Assembly: GCF_000017545.1 (NCBI RefSeq)
Contig: NC_009718.1
Location: forward strand, 1,054,001-1,118,000
Direction: 5' to 3'
Source of the DNA: Fervidobacterium nodosum Rt17-B1
GTDB taxonomy: Bacteria; Thermotogota; Thermotogae; Thermotogales; Fervidobacteriaceae
Length of the DNA: 64,000 nt
The position numbers and the translations under genes are program-made. The notes below the pieces were generated by a model. The model made no database searches. It was not told the origin of the DNA and saw only the letters and a list, made by a program, of their open reading frames with translations. Each line of letters opens with the position of its first letter. The stretch's first letter is position 1. Of this stretch, positions 1 to 9,050 are shown in pieces.

Positions 1-1467
1 CTCAACAATTTCCGTGTAAACACCCTTCGGAAGTCTCTCAATGATATCCAACGCCTGAACCTTCTCAAGTGCTTTATAAACATCACTTTCCGAGTATTCT
101 TCGTGGAATAGTCTTATATTATCAAGCAATGTTCCACTGAATAAAACAACATCTTGAGGGACCGCGGAAACTTGTTTTCTAAGCATTTGTAAATCGTACA
201 TTTCAAGTGGGACATCATCTATCAAGATGCTTCCTTGCTGTGCTCTGTACATACCGTTTATAAGGTTCATTATAGTAGTCTTACCTGCGCCAGTTTCACC
301 AACGATAGCGACTAATTCTCCGGGATGGAATTTTAAGTTAACGTCTTTCAATATCCATCTTTCATTGTCATACGTGAACCAAACGTTTTTGAATTCTATC
401 TTGCCTTCCTTTATTTCTGATACATTCCCTTGCGTATGAATTTCTTCCGTTGGCTCATCAAGTAGTGCAAATATCTTCTCCGCACTTGCCGTTGTGTTTT
501 GTATGATATCGTACTTTTCTGACAAATCTTCTATTGGCCTCATGAAAGTGTCGATGTACGAAACAAAAGCAAATAAATCACCGAAATTCAAAACTTTGTT
601 TAGTATGTACTTTGAGCCGAACCATATTATCAAAGACATGGTGAGGTAATAAAGAAAGTTTATCAGTGGCCTGAATATACCAAATACATACAACTGGTTC
701 ATACGTGATTTGTACAATTCTCTATTAACTTTATCAAATTCTTTTCTTTTAAACTCTTCAGCATTAAAAAGTTTTGTTACAGGCATTCCAGCAAGATTTT
801 CAGCAATGTACGCGTTTATCTTCGCAATACCAGCCCTAACGGCTCTGTACGCTTTTATATCAAAATATCTAAACACTACCATAGCGATTATTATAAGTGG
901 AAATACGTAAATGATATCCAAAAATAGCCTGGAGCTTATACTCCACATCATTATAATAACACCAGTCAATAGAAAAACATCGTTAATAATACTTGTGATA
1001 ACTGAGGTGAAAAACTCCTGGACATTCTGCGTATCGCTCGTTATTCTCGTTGTTATCTGCCCACTGGGATGTCTGTCGAAAAACGACATTGGAAGTCTAA
1101 GTATATGGTCATAAAGCTGTCTTCGAATATCGTAAACGATTTTTCCGCCTATGTAAGTCGTAACAAAGATAGACAAATATTCAAAGAGAAATATACCACC
1201 AGAAACAATTAAAAATAACAAAGCCTGTCTTGAGATACCTGCAAGCTTATCCGCTGCGGACAGTTCCTGGGAAAGTATATAAGTATTAATTGCCTTTCGA
1301 ACGATTTGTGGAGGCATGAGTGTAAGATAAGTCAAAGTAATGACTATCAGTATAGCGACAATCATTAAATGGAAATAAGGGAACGAATACTTCAATAATC
1401 TAAAAAAGACAGTTTTTTTAACTTTGCTTTCTCTATCTTCCGCTTCTTTTTGCTGTTTAATCTCCAA
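1..1467 (-). CDS. ABC exporter, fused membrane and ATPase domains (3' end cut by window)
   Basis: The reading frame is open to the left edge of the window, giving the first 489 residues of a protein that normally has about 580-600. Residues 20-330 are a hydrophobic six-helix exporter-type permease domain. The nucleotide-binding domain follows, with Walker A GETGAGKT at about 390-397 and a Q-loop region (VPQDVVLFSG) near 440. The signature motif and Walker B lie beyond the edge. The start is taken as TTG at 1467: the Shine-Dalgarno AGGGGTGAG overlaps the stop of the upstream GAF-GGDEF gene, which ends 13 bases away, so the two are probably co-transcribed and translationally coupled. This is the multidrug/lipid exporter type (MsbA/LmrA-like); such genes often occur as heterodimer pairs, and a partner could lie outside the window. 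Substrate unknown. Confidence 0.88.
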   Translation of the reverse strand, partial: MEIKQQKEAEDRESKVKKTVFFRLLKYSFPYFHLMIVAILIVITLTYLTLMPPQIVRKAINTYILSQELSAADKLAGISRQALLFLIVSGGIFLFEYLSIFVTTYIGGKIVYDIRRQLYDHILRLPMSFFDRHPSGQITTRITSDTQNVQEFFTSVITSIINDVFLLTGVIIMMWSISSRLFLDIIYVFPLIIIAMVVFRYFDIKAYRAVRAGIAKINAYIAENLAGMPVTKLFNAEEFKRKEFDKVNRELYKSRMNQLYVFGIFRPLINFLYYLTMSLIIWFGSKYILNKVLNFGDLFAFVSYIDTFMRPIEDLSEKYDIIQNTTASAEKIFALLDEPTEEIHTQGNVSEIKEGKIEFKNVWFTYDNERWILKDVNLKFHPGELVAIVGETGAGKTTIMNLINGMYRAQQGSILIDDVPLEMYDLQMLRKQVSAVPQDVVLFSGTLLDNIRLFHEEYSESDVYKALEKVQALDIIERLPKGVYTEIVE

Positions 1468-1480
1468 AATAGCTCACCCC

Positions 1481-3817
1481 TTAGGAATTTAGTTCACTAT
1501 CTTCGAATTCTATCTTTCCAGTTATTTTGGATTTATAACATCTTTCATCTGCAAGTTTCAATACCTTGTTGATATCCCCTTCCGCAGGATAGATTGCAAC
1601 ACCTGTTGAAAATGTCATACCCGCTGAAGAACTAAAGCAATCTAATATCCTTCCAATTACCTTTTCGACGATAGTTTCTTCAGTTGTATTGAGTATAATT
1701 ATGACTTCATCACCACCATAACGGAACGCGATATCTGTTTTTCGTATGTTCATATTTATACACTTACCAAATTTCTTCAAAATTTCATCGCCTTTCTCAT
1801 GTCCATACATATCGTTAATCATCTTAAATTTGTTCAAGTCTAAAAACGCTAGTGAAAAACTGTTAAGTGGAATGTTCTGAATAAATTCCTCGAATGTTCT
1901 TCGTGTCTTCAACCCAGTCAATACATCAATCTCCGCTTTTTCTTTCACTGTCTCAAAAAACCTTCTGTTTTCAAGTATAAAAGCCATCTGGTCAGCAAGG
2001 TCTTTTAGAACGGTGAGTTGATAGTCACTGATAGGTTTTAAATCGAAATTGTTATCAGCTATAATCAATCCAAGTATATTTTCACCGCTTTTGACAGTGA
2101 CAAGCGCGAACTCTTTTAATATATCAAATGTTTCAGCAAGTTCTGGAATCTCTTCCTTGGAAATTACGTGAGCCTCTCCATCGGTGTATTTTTTAACAAC
2201 ATCAAGTTCTATAGTTTTTCCCTCGTAAAGTAATTCAAGAGCCGATCTGAAATCTTTAGACACAGTATCTAAAAAGTCTTTCATATTAAGTTCGATATCT
2301 TCTATCGCTTCCCATATCCTATTAGCCTCTTCCTGTGTTCTTGGACCAATGGCTTTTTGGAAAACAAACTTCTCATCGGTATAATAAAAGAACATTGCTC
2401 TATTGAAAGAACCTGCGTAACCGGCAGTTATACCTGTGAGAAATGCGTAAAGTATAGTGTTTATATTTGAATCTTTATTAAGAGTATACTTAATAATTAA
2501 TTTGGAGTTTATAAAGCTTTGCGCAAGTCTTGTTGCTTGGTAATGAATATAGAACAATTTTTTGGCCATTTCTTCCCTTAGATTTTTTATCATGTAAAAC
2601 ACAACATCTTGAGGTGGTAGGTTAAGTATATTGTAATCAAGAGATATACTATCAATTTCTGAATACAAAACCGCTCTTTGTTCTTCTACTTTGTCAACAA
2701 CATAGATGTTTTTAATTTCAGAACATGAAAGTTTTTCAGAAATTCTCCAAAGTTTAAATAGATTTTCTGGAACTTTATTTGGGTCGTTGAAAACGTACAA
2801 GTCAACAAAGTAAGTCACATTGTACTTTATTATTTCACTTAACAGATATGATAAATAACTGTCTATGTAAGCAATCTTTATACGCCTTTTAAATTCATCC
2901 CAATGTACAGTCCTAACCATCAATTGCTTTGCGATCCATTCAAGAAATTCTTTATCTCTATTATCGAATGGAGCAATGTAATGACTATCTATGTCTATTT
3001 CACCAAATACGCTTCCATCATTTCTAAATATAGGTACAACAATTTCACTCTTCACATGAGGGCTGCAAGAAAGATAATTTGTCTCTTGCGAAACATCTTG
3101 CACAATGAAGGTAAGTTTTGTATCTGCCGCCTGACCACATATACCCTTTCCAACAGGAATTCTAACGTGTTCTGTAGGTTCACCCACGTATGGACCAAGG
3201 ACTAGCATTCCTTCATCGTCCATAAGGTAAAAACCTGTCCAGTTGTAGTATGGGACATGTTCATCAAGCAATTTACAAATCATCTCAAGTAAATTTTCGT
3301 TTTTGGCAGATACTATTTGTTTTTTCAAATATTCGAAAATCTCTGATTTATCGTAATAATTTCCTTCAAGTTCTCCATGCCTAAAGTGGACAACCGATTG
3401 ATATATGGCATCTGCAAGCTTGTCTATTTTACCTTTCTTCCATATGGAGTACACATCAAAAACGATAACTTTTTCACTCTTCCCGTCAACAACAATCCAA
3501 TCCTTCTCACCAATACCAACGATAAGGTAAATCACAAAATCTTCCTTAGAAAGCTGAAAATCGCGCGCGCTCTTTCTGATGCGAACTGTGAGCTCATCTC
3601 TTATATTTTCTTTATTTTCGTCATACCAATGCGAAAGCTCGGTAAGTTCATTTCTGCTTATAGATAAAAGTTTCTCATAGAAACCGTCGAATTTGTTAGC
3701 ATAGTTGTCGGTAATTGGCTTATAAGGAAGCTTTTTCCAAAATTCGATCCATTCTTTTTTTTGATATGTTAAAATATCAAGAAAATCACCTATGTGGTTT
3801 TCAACCAAGCTACGCAT
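1481..3817 (-). CDS. GAF-domain sensor with C-terminal GGDEF (putative diguanylate cyclase)
   Basis: A 778-residue soluble protein. Residues 1-160 are an unrecognised helical region. Residues 165-300 are a GAF domain that resembles free methionine-(R)-sulfoxide reductase (YebR/fRMsr), including VRIPVGKGICG and SEIVVPIF, with cysteines at 227 and 251. Residues about 450-620 look like a second GAF domain. The GGDEF domain begins with DVLTGLKTRR near 640; its active loop at 701-705 reads GGDEV instead of GGDEF, and an RxxD inhibitory site (RKTD) sits five residues before it. It therefore probably makes c-di-GMP with product inhibition, though the loop variant leaves activity open. Start ATG has AGGAGG eight bases upstream. 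No membrane segment or signal peptide is seen. The cut ABC exporter follows directly. Confidence 0.85.
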   Translation of the reverse strand: MRSLVENHIGDFLDILTYQKKEWIEFWKKLPYKPITDNYANKFDGFYEKLLSISRNELTELSHWYDENKENIRDELTVRIRKSARDFQLSKEDFVIYLIVGIGEKDWIVVDGKSEKVIVFDVYSIWKKGKIDKLADAIYQSVVHFRHGELEGNYYDKSEIFEYLKKQIVSAKNENLLEMICKLLDEHVPYYNWTGFYLMDDEGMLVLGPYVGEPTEHVRIPVGKGICGQAADTKLTFIVQDVSQETNYLSCSPHVKSEIVVPIFRNDGSVFGEIDIDSHYIAPFDNRDKEFLEWIAKQLMVRTVHWDEFKRRIKIAYIDSYLSYLLSEIIKYNVTYFVDLYVFNDPNKVPENLFKLWRISEKLSCSEIKNIYVVDKVEEQRAVLYSEIDSISLDYNILNLPPQDVVFYMIKNLREEMAKKLFYIHYQATRLAQSFINSKLIIKYTLNKDSNINTILYAFLTGITAGYAGSFNRAMFFYYTDEKFVFQKAIGPRTQEEANRIWEAIEDIELNMKDFLDTVSKDFRSALELLYEGKTIELDVVKKYTDGEAHVISKEEIPELAETFDILKEFALVTVKSGENILGLIIADNNFDLKPISDYQLTVLKDLADQMAFILENRRFFETVKEKAEIDVLTGLKTRRTFEEFIQNIPLNSFSLAFLDLNKFKMINDMYGHEKGDEILKKFGKCINMNIRKTDIAFRYGGDEVIIILNTTEETIVEKVIGRILDCFSSSAGMTFSTGVAIYPAEGDINKVLKLADERCYKSKITGKIEFEDSELNS

Positions 3818-3861
3818 TTAATAACCTCCTCACTTTTCATTTTTTATTTTTTTACTTAATA

Positions 3862-4101
3862 TTACCACTCTTCAATTTTTATTGTTTTTTCCTCCAATAC
3901 CTCATATTTCATATCATCCGTGACTTTAACAATTATTATCTTTGTGCCATAAGAAATTTCGAGAATATCACCGGGTTTAACTTCGTAACTTGGTTTCAAC
4001 GGTCTACCATCTTTTTTTACAAGTCCAGCTTTAGAGACTTCCTGCGCCACAGTTCTTCTTTTTATTATTCTGTTTTGCTTTAAAAACTTATCCAAGCGCA
4101 T
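3862..4101 (-). CDS. rqcP: S4-domain RNA-binding protein RqcP (Hsp15/YabO family)
   Basis: A 79-residue protein that is almost entirely an S4 RNA-binding domain: MRLDKFLKQNRIIKRRTVA at the N terminus, then a VKPGD turn, closely matching Bacillus RqcP (YabO) in length and order. Family members act in ribosome-associated quality control, helping RqcH add alanine tails to nascent chains on stalled 50S subunits. The related Hsp15 binds 50S-nascent chain complexes, so that is the alternative name. The ATG at 4101 has GGGGTGAG five bases upstream. The gene has its own promoter and lies downstream of the gyrB terminator, so it is a separate unit that may read on into the GAF-GGDEF gene, 44 bases after its stop. 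Confidence 0.85.
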   Translation of the reverse strand: MRLDKFLKQNRIIKRRTVAQEVSKAGLVKKDGRPLKPSYEVKPGDILEISYGTKIIIVKVTDDMKYEVLEEKTIKIEEW

Positions 4102-4117
4102 AAACTCACCCCTTAAA

Positions 4118-4126
4118 ATTATACCA
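4118..4126 (-). promoter_or_regulatory. Extended -10 promoter of rqcP
   Basis: Minus strand reads TGGTATAAT, a perfect -10 hexamer with the upstream TG of an extended -10 element. The hexamer 17 bases further upstream is poor (TATAAC), which fits an extended -10 promoter. Transcription would begin around 4111-4113, leaving a leader of only about 10-12 bases that just includes the Shine-Dalgarno. Confidence 0.6.
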
Positions 4127-4211
4127 CACTTTTTTTATTCGTTATACGAACAATTTATGAATTTTACCAAGCTTTTTGAAATAGCATTAAGTGACAAGGT
4201 GAATTAACAAA

Positions 4212-4237
4212 AATCTCGGTCACGTTGGACCGAGATT
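4212..4237 (-). terminator. Rho-independent terminator after gyrB
   Basis: A perfect 10-bp inverted repeat (AATCTCGGTC / GACCGAGATT) with a 6-base loop. On the minus strand it is followed by TTTGTTAATTC. It lies 45 bases past the gyrB stop and ends the long operon before rqcP. Confidence 0.8.
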
Positions 4238-4281
4238 GCTGAAAATGATTTTTCGCGGAATTTTTGAAAATATATCATATA

Positions 4282-6234
4282 TTAGACATCTAAATCGACT
4301 AAGCTAAGTTGTCTTGCGTGTCTCATTATGTATTCTCTTCGTTCTTCAGGATCTTTACCCATAAGTATTTCGAAAAGGCTGTCTGCTTCTTCCGCGTCTT
4401 CTATCTTTACTTTTATTATCTTTCTTGTTTTCGGATTCATCGTGGTTTCCCAAAGTTGTTCAGGGTTCATTTCACCAAGACCTTTGTACCTCTGGACTTC
4501 ATATCTTTTGTTATTTTGCTTAGCTATGTTTATCATTTCGTTCAATTCTTCATCGGAATATAGATACATCGGTTTTTCTCCGCTTATAGACAGTTTGTAC
4601 AAAGGTGGCATTGCTATGTATATTCTCTCTTCTTCTATTAGTTGTCTCATGTACCTGTAGAATAAGGCTAAGAGGAGCGTTCGTATGTGCGCGCCATCAA
4701 CGTCAGCATCGGTCATTATAACAATTTTTCCGTATCTAAGTTTGCTTGTGTCAAAATTCTCGCCAATCCCTCCACCAATAGCCATTATTATATCTTTTAC
4801 CTGTTCATTTTTGAGAAGTTTTAATTCACTGCTCTTTTCAACGTTTAGTATTTTTCCCCTGAGTGGTAAAATGGCTTGGAAGTTTCTATCTCTAGCTTGT
4901 TTTGCACTACCACCTGCGGAATCTCCCTCAACAATAAATAGTTCTGCCTCCTCGAAATTTTTGGTTATACAGTCAGCAAGTTTACCCGGCAATGTTGACG
5001 CGCCAAGCGCGCTCTTCCTTTTTACGGCTTCCCTTGCTCTTTTTGCAGCTTCTCTTGCTTCTCTTGCTTGTTGGGCTTTTTGAATGATTATCTTTAAAAC
5101 TGTTTCGTTAACTTCGAAATAATCGGTTAGTTTATCCCTTACAACTTTTGCAACGGCATCTTGGATTTCTTCATTTCCAAGTTTTGATTTTGTTTGTCCT
5201 TCAAATTGAGGTGTTCCCATCATAAGTACGTTAACAACAGCGGTCATACCTTCACGTAAATCTTCACCTTTGAACGGTTCACCTTTAATTAAATTTTTCT
5301 TTTTCCCAAGTTCATTAACAACTCTTGTGAAAGCCGTTTTAAAACCAGTAACGTGCGTTCCACCATCGATTGTTTTTATATTATTGACAAATGAAACTAT
5401 TGTTTCACCATCTTCATCCGTGTATTGGAATGCTATATGCACTTCGCAATCTTGTTGAGAACCATCGATAACAACCACTTCATGTAATGTTTTTGAACCT
5501 TTATTCAAATGAGCTATAAATTCCTTCAAACCGCCAGCGTAATGGAGTGTCCTTTTAATATCGTTTCTTTCATCAACAAATTCGATTGTTATGCTTGGAT
5601 TGAGAAAAGCCAAGTCTCTTAAGCGTGTTAATATGGTATCCGAATCAAATTCGGTAGTTGTAAATATGAGTTTATCTGGTTTGAACCTTACGATTGTTCC
5701 TCTCTTGTTTGTTTCTCCAATAACCTCAACTTCTGTTGTTTTTACACCTCTGGCGTACCTTTGTCTATAAATTTTCCCATCCCTGTGGACTTCAACTTCC
5801 ATCCACTCAGAAAGCGCATTAACAACGGAAGCACCAACACCATGTAAACCACCACTAACTTTGTAACTGCTTTTTGAGAATTTTCCACCAGCGTGAAGCG
5901 TAGTCATGACTACTTCTAGAGCGCTTGTGCCTGTTTCGGGATGGATATCGACAGGGATACCTCTACCGTTGTCCTCCACTTCAACTGAACCATCGGACTT
6001 TATTGTAACTTTTATAGTATCACAAAATCCTTGAAGGGCTTCGTCGATACTATTATCAACAATTTCATATACAAGGTGGTGTAAGCCATTCTTTCCTGTT
6101 GAACCAATATACATACCCGGTCTTTGCCTGACAGGCTCAAGACCTTTTAAAACTTGTATATTTTGAGCATTGTAATCACTTGCTTCATTGATATTATTAA
6201 CATTTGTTGTGGGATTGTCTACTCTATCTATCAT
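4282..6234 (-). CDS. gyrB: DNA gyrase subunit B
   Basis: A protein of 650 residues. It supplies the ATPase half of the type IIA topoisomerase that pairs with GyrA to introduce supercoils. The GHKL ATPase domain shows VDNSIDEA, DNGRGIP and GLHGVGASVVNALS (about 60-130). The Toprim domain shows EGDSAGGSA near 436 and DADVDGAHIR near 510, and the C-terminal region has YKGLGEMNPEQLWETTM. Length fits GyrB rather than a longer ParE. ATG at 6234 is preferred over the TTG one codon earlier because GGAGGTG ends six bases before it. It is the last gene of a run that includes a DciA-like gene just upstream, a common arrangement near gyrB. A terminator follows. Confidence 0.97.
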   Translation of the reverse strand: MIDRVDNPTTNVNNINEASDYNAQNIQVLKGLEPVRQRPGMYIGSTGKNGLHHLVYEIVDNSIDEALQGFCDTIKVTIKSDGSVEVEDNGRGIPVDIHPETGTSALEVVMTTLHAGGKFSKSSYKVSGGLHGVGASVVNALSEWMEVEVHRDGKIYRQRYARGVKTTEVEVIGETNKRGTIVRFKPDKLIFTTTEFDSDTILTRLRDLAFLNPSITIEFVDERNDIKRTLHYAGGLKEFIAHLNKGSKTLHEVVVIDGSQQDCEVHIAFQYTDEDGETIVSFVNNIKTIDGGTHVTGFKTAFTRVVNELGKKKNLIKGEPFKGEDLREGMTAVVNVLMMGTPQFEGQTKSKLGNEEIQDAVAKVVRDKLTDYFEVNETVLKIIIQKAQQAREAREAAKRAREAVKRKSALGASTLPGKLADCITKNFEEAELFIVEGDSAGGSAKQARDRNFQAILPLRGKILNVEKSSELKLLKNEQVKDIIMAIGGGIGENFDTSKLRYGKIVIMTDADVDGAHIRTLLLALFYRYMRQLIEEERIYIAMPPLYKLSISGEKPMYLYSDEELNEMINIAKQNNKRYEVQRYKGLGEMNPEQLWETTMNPKTRKIIKVKIEDAEEADSLFEILMGKDPEERREYIMRHARQLSLVDLDV

Positions 6235-6281
6235 CAAAACACCTCCATACCGGGATTTTTAATATTTTGCTTATTTAATGC

Positions 6282-6560
6282 TCAGCAACTAACGATAATT
6301 TTATCAACTTTAATTTGCACGATGTTGTATATTCTTTTTTTTATTTGTCTCGACATTTTTCTTATTTCGCTAGCCCAAATACAATCATCACACTCAATAG
6401 AAAGAGTGCCTTCTTTATATTCAATGAATTTAATGTGTTTTGCTATAATCTGGCCAAATATCTCTTGAGATTTTTCACTGAGAATGGAAAGAAAGTAAAC
6501 TTTTTGAAAGAATGAATTTGTTCTTGACAGTTCCTTTATGGCGTTTTTTAAAGTAAGCAT
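6282..6560 (-). CDS. DUF721/DciA-like protein
   Basis: A 92-residue protein of the DUF721 type. The core I(W)ASEIRKMSRQIKKRI near the C terminus, preceded by KEGTLSIECDDCIWA, matches the KH-like fold of this family. The family's best-known member, DciA, loads the replicative helicase DnaB, and DUF721 genes often sit between replication genes and gyrB, as here (48 bases upstream of gyrB). It overlaps the preceding aminotransferase gene by 13 bases, so expression is coupled. It is shorter than full DciA proteins, and I cannot confirm helicase binding from sequence alone. Confidence 0.65.
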   Translation of the reverse strand: MLTLKNAIKELSRTNSFFQKVYFLSILSEKSQEIFGQIIAKHIKFIEYKEGTLSIECDDCIWASEIRKMSRQIKKRIYNIVQIKVDKIIVSC

Positions 6561-7312
6561 TTAATGTATCCCTCAAATTCTTCTGATAACTTTTTACTTA
6601 ATTCATAGGATCTGGTTTGGATATCTCCAATTTGATTGACAGGTACTATTCCTCTACTTGTATGAGTTAAGAACACTTCATCACATTCAAATAGTTCGTA
6701 AGGTTCAACGAATCGTTCTTCGATTGTGTATCCTTTTTCTTTCAAAAAATTCATTACATACATTCTCGTTATTCCATCTAGTATTCCAGATTCGAGAGAT
6801 GGGGTGATAATCTTTCTTTGCTTGATTATAAACACGTTGCTAAAAGTCCCCTCGCACACTTGTCCCTTATTTCCTAACATTATAACATCATAATTGTCCC
6901 CTTTTGTCAATCGCGCAAGGTATATGTCCGGTCTTCCAAGAGATTTTAAATCTGGTGGAATGCTCCATGGATCCGCCCTTCGAACGTTTGTAAAATCTAT
7001 CTTAATGTATCCGGCGTTCATATCTTCTGCCGTCTCTCTGAATACATAACTGACCAATTTGTTTGAATAAGCATAAACAATCCTTATTCTTTCAGAAAGA
7101 TTCTCATATACGAGATTTTCAAATTCTTTAAACGACGGTGGATCGATTTTCAAATAAGATAATGATTTGCATAATCTATTGTAATGTTCCTTTACCGCAA
7201 AGGGTTTATCGTTGTATGTTCTTAATGTTTCATAAACACCTATCCCTTTGGTTAAAACTTCTATGAGTTCAGTCGTTTGAAACTTGCTTTTTAGCAACTT
7301 TCGACACCACAC
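6548..7312 (-). CDS. Class IV PLP aminotransferase / aminodeoxychorismate lyase-like
   Basis: Fold-type IV PLP enzyme of about 250 residues. Matching elements are GVYETLRTY near the N terminus, LKSLGRPDIYLAR containing the probable Schiff-base lysine, CEGTFSNVFIIKQ, TPSLESGILDGITR, and EVFLTHTSRGIVPV. Family members are PabC (4-amino-4-deoxychorismate to p-aminobenzoate), branched-chain aminotransferase and D-amino acid aminotransferase; the length and the SRGIVPV end favour a PabC-like role, but this is not settled. The N terminus lacks the first strand usually present before the GxFET motif. The coordinate uses GTG at 7312, which overlaps mtaB by 44 bases; TTG at 7297 is an equally plausible start. 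Confidence 0.75.
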   Translation of the reverse strand: MWCRKLLKSKFQTTELIEVLTKGIGVYETLRTYNDKPFAVKEHYNRLCKSLSYLKIDPPSFKEFENLVYENLSERIRIVYAYSNKLVSYVFRETAEDMNAGYIKIDFTNVRRADPWSIPPDLKSLGRPDIYLARLTKGDNYDVIMLGNKGQVCEGTFSNVFIIKQRKIITPSLESGILDGITRMYVMNFLKEKGYTIEERFVEPYELFECDEVFLTHTSRGIVPVNQIGDIQTRSYELSKKLSEEFEGYIKCLL

Positions 7313-8576
7313 CTTCTGCTGTTACTGACAGTATAACGGTTTTGACAAAATCGCCAATTATTCCACCATTTGTTTCGTGTGGTATGTAATATTCATCGTA
7401 ACCAATGTATATTCCATTCATAACTCCCTCAACAAGAACTGTTGTTGTCTTTCCTACCAGCTTTCTCTTATAAGCGTTTGCGACATTTTGAGAATGTGAT
7501 ATGAGCATTTCAACTCTATCTTTCTTGACATTACCAGGTACCTTTCTGTCCATTTGAGCCGCTCTCGTGCCAGGTCTTTCCGAGAACCTAAATGCGTGAA
7601 CTTTGCTGAATTCTAATTTTGATACCAAATCAATTGTTTCTTGAAATTCCTGCTCGCTTTCTCCTGGGAAACCAACCATTATGTCCGTTGTTATTGAAAA
7701 TAGCGGGTCAGCTGCCCTTAATTTTTCAACTAAACCCAATAAATAATCAGCCGTATAGTTTCTTCCCATTCTTTTAAGAACGCTGGTGCTACCACTTTGG
7801 ATAGGAATATGTAAATGATTGCATATCTTATCGTTTTCAAGGATTATATTTATAAGTTCATCATCTAAATCTTCAGGGTTTATTGAACTTAATCTTATCC
7901 TGAAGTCGCCATTTATTTTCGAGACCTCGTTAAGTAGTTTAGCTAAATTCGTACCGATATCCTTACCGTACTTACCAAGGTTAAGACCTGTTATAACTAA
8001 TTCTTTATGTTTTTTAGTAATGAGTTGCTCTGCTTCTTTGATTACAACTTCTATAGGTTTGCTTCTAATTCTTGTACCCCTCAGACTTCTTATAACGCAA
8101 TATGTACAACCATTATTACATCCATCTTCAACTTTTATGAAAGCTCTTGACCTTTCAGCAATAGAATCTTTTACCATTTCGTAAGAGATATCATCTTCAC
8201 GCCAATAATCTATTTTTGAATATATACCATTTTCGTTCAAAAATTTCACAATGCTTTTCTTTTCAGAATTGCCAAGAACTAAGTCTACTCCAAGTGTTTC
8301 ATATTCTGAGCTCTCTCTTGGAATCTGAGTATAACAACCAGTAAGGATTATCTTTGAATCTGGGTTTTCTTTTCGTATATGCCTAATGGTCTGCCTTACT
8401 TTTCTTTCTGCTTCACCTGTTACCGCGCAACTATTGATTATGTAAATATCAGCGTTAATATCTGTCTCAGGAATGACAATATAATCTGCATTTTCCAACA
8501 TCTCTATCATTAATTCGCTTTCATACTGATTCATCTTGCAACCTTGTGTTATGACAGATATCCTCGTTTTATTCAT
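7269..8576 (-). CDS. mtaB: tRNA t6A37 methylthiotransferase MtaB-like (radical SAM)
   Basis: A 435-residue MiaB-family enzyme. The N-terminal UPF0004 domain carries cluster cysteines (TQGCKMNQYE, NSCAVTGEAERK, LTGCYTQ). The radical SAM core has CNNGCTYC (C-x3-C-x2-C) near 154-161, and a C-terminal TRAM-like region follows (about 370-430). The order and the CxxxCxxC spacing fit MtaB, which converts N6-threonylcarbamoyladenosine at tRNA position 37 to its 2-methylthio form; MiaB or RimO are less likely alternatives. It overlaps the downstream aminotransferase and starts six bases after the CBS gene. Confidence 0.88.
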   Translation of the reverse strand: MNKTRISVITQGCKMNQYESELMIEMLENADYIVIPETDINADIYIINSCAVTGEAERKVRQTIRHIRKENPDSKIILTGCYTQIPRESSEYETLGVDLVLGNSEKKSIVKFLNENGIYSKIDYWREDDISYEMVKDSIAERSRAFIKVEDGCNNGCTYCVIRSLRGTRIRSKPIEVVIKEAEQLITKKHKELVITGLNLGKYGKDIGTNLAKLLNEVSKINGDFRIRLSSINPEDLDDELINIILENDKICNHLHIPIQSGSTSVLKRMGRNYTADYLLGLVEKLRAADPLFSITTDIMVGFPGESEQEFQETIDLVSKLEFSKVHAFRFSERPGTRAAQMDRKVPGNVKKDRVEMLISHSQNVANAYKRKLVGKTTTVLVEGVMNGIYIGYDEYYIPHETNGGIIGDFVKTVILSVTAEGVVSKVAKKQVSND

Positions 8577-8581
8577 AATTT

Positions 8582-9049
8582 TTAACCACTCACCACCGTT
8601 TCTTTCTTTATAGCGCTCTTCAATACCGAAATTCTCGTTACTACGCCAATCAAAGTATTATTATCATCGACAACAGGAATCATCTTGAAATTCTTTCTCA
8701 TGAATGCATCTGCTACATAAAGAATTGTATCATTGGGTTTTACAGTAAAAACCGGCTTTGAAATGTATTTTCCAATAGGGTCACGGGATATTTTCTTAAG
8801 ATTACTTAAAACAAGGTTGGTATCTGGCAAAAACGCAGCAGTTTGAAGCAAGTTGAAATAACTTGGTAAACAAGCCCTGATTATGTCTTCTTCACTAATA
8901 AAACCAACGACTTTTAAATCATTATCAACAACCGGAACTCCAGACATACTTGATTTTTCAAGTAAATCTATAACTTGCTCAACAGTTTCATTTTCGAAGA
9001 CAAATGTTAAATCGTAAGTCATCACATCCTTAACTTTTAAAGTTTCCAT
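8582..9049 (-). CDS. Two-CBS-domain protein
   Basis: A 155-residue protein made of a tandem CBS pair: first repeat from VKDVMTYDLTFV to GFISEEDII, second from PVFTVKPNDTIL to GVVTRISVLKSA. CBS pairs bind adenine nucleotides or SAM and sense energy state. No catalytic domain is attached, so it probably acts in trans or is a stand-alone sensor. The start is set at ATG 9049, because GAGAGGGTGG precedes it at good spacing and this places it directly after the stop of the PfkB gene; an in-frame start six codons earlier would overlap that gene. Confidence 0.85.
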   Translation of the reverse strand: METLKVKDVMTYDLTFVFENETVEQVIDLLEKSSMSGVPVVDNDLKVVGFISEEDIIRACLPSYFNLLQTAAFLPDTNLVLSNLKKISRDPIGKYISKPVFTVKPNDTILYVADAFMRKNFKMIPVVDDNNTLIGVVTRISVLKSAIKKETVVSG

Positions 9050-9050
9050 A

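Noticed and set aside
4138-4150. Palindrome TTCGTTATACGAA upstream of rqcP as a recombination or loxP-like site
   Set aside because: Only 13 bp and lacking further arms or a nearby recombinase; chance is likely in AT-rich DNA.
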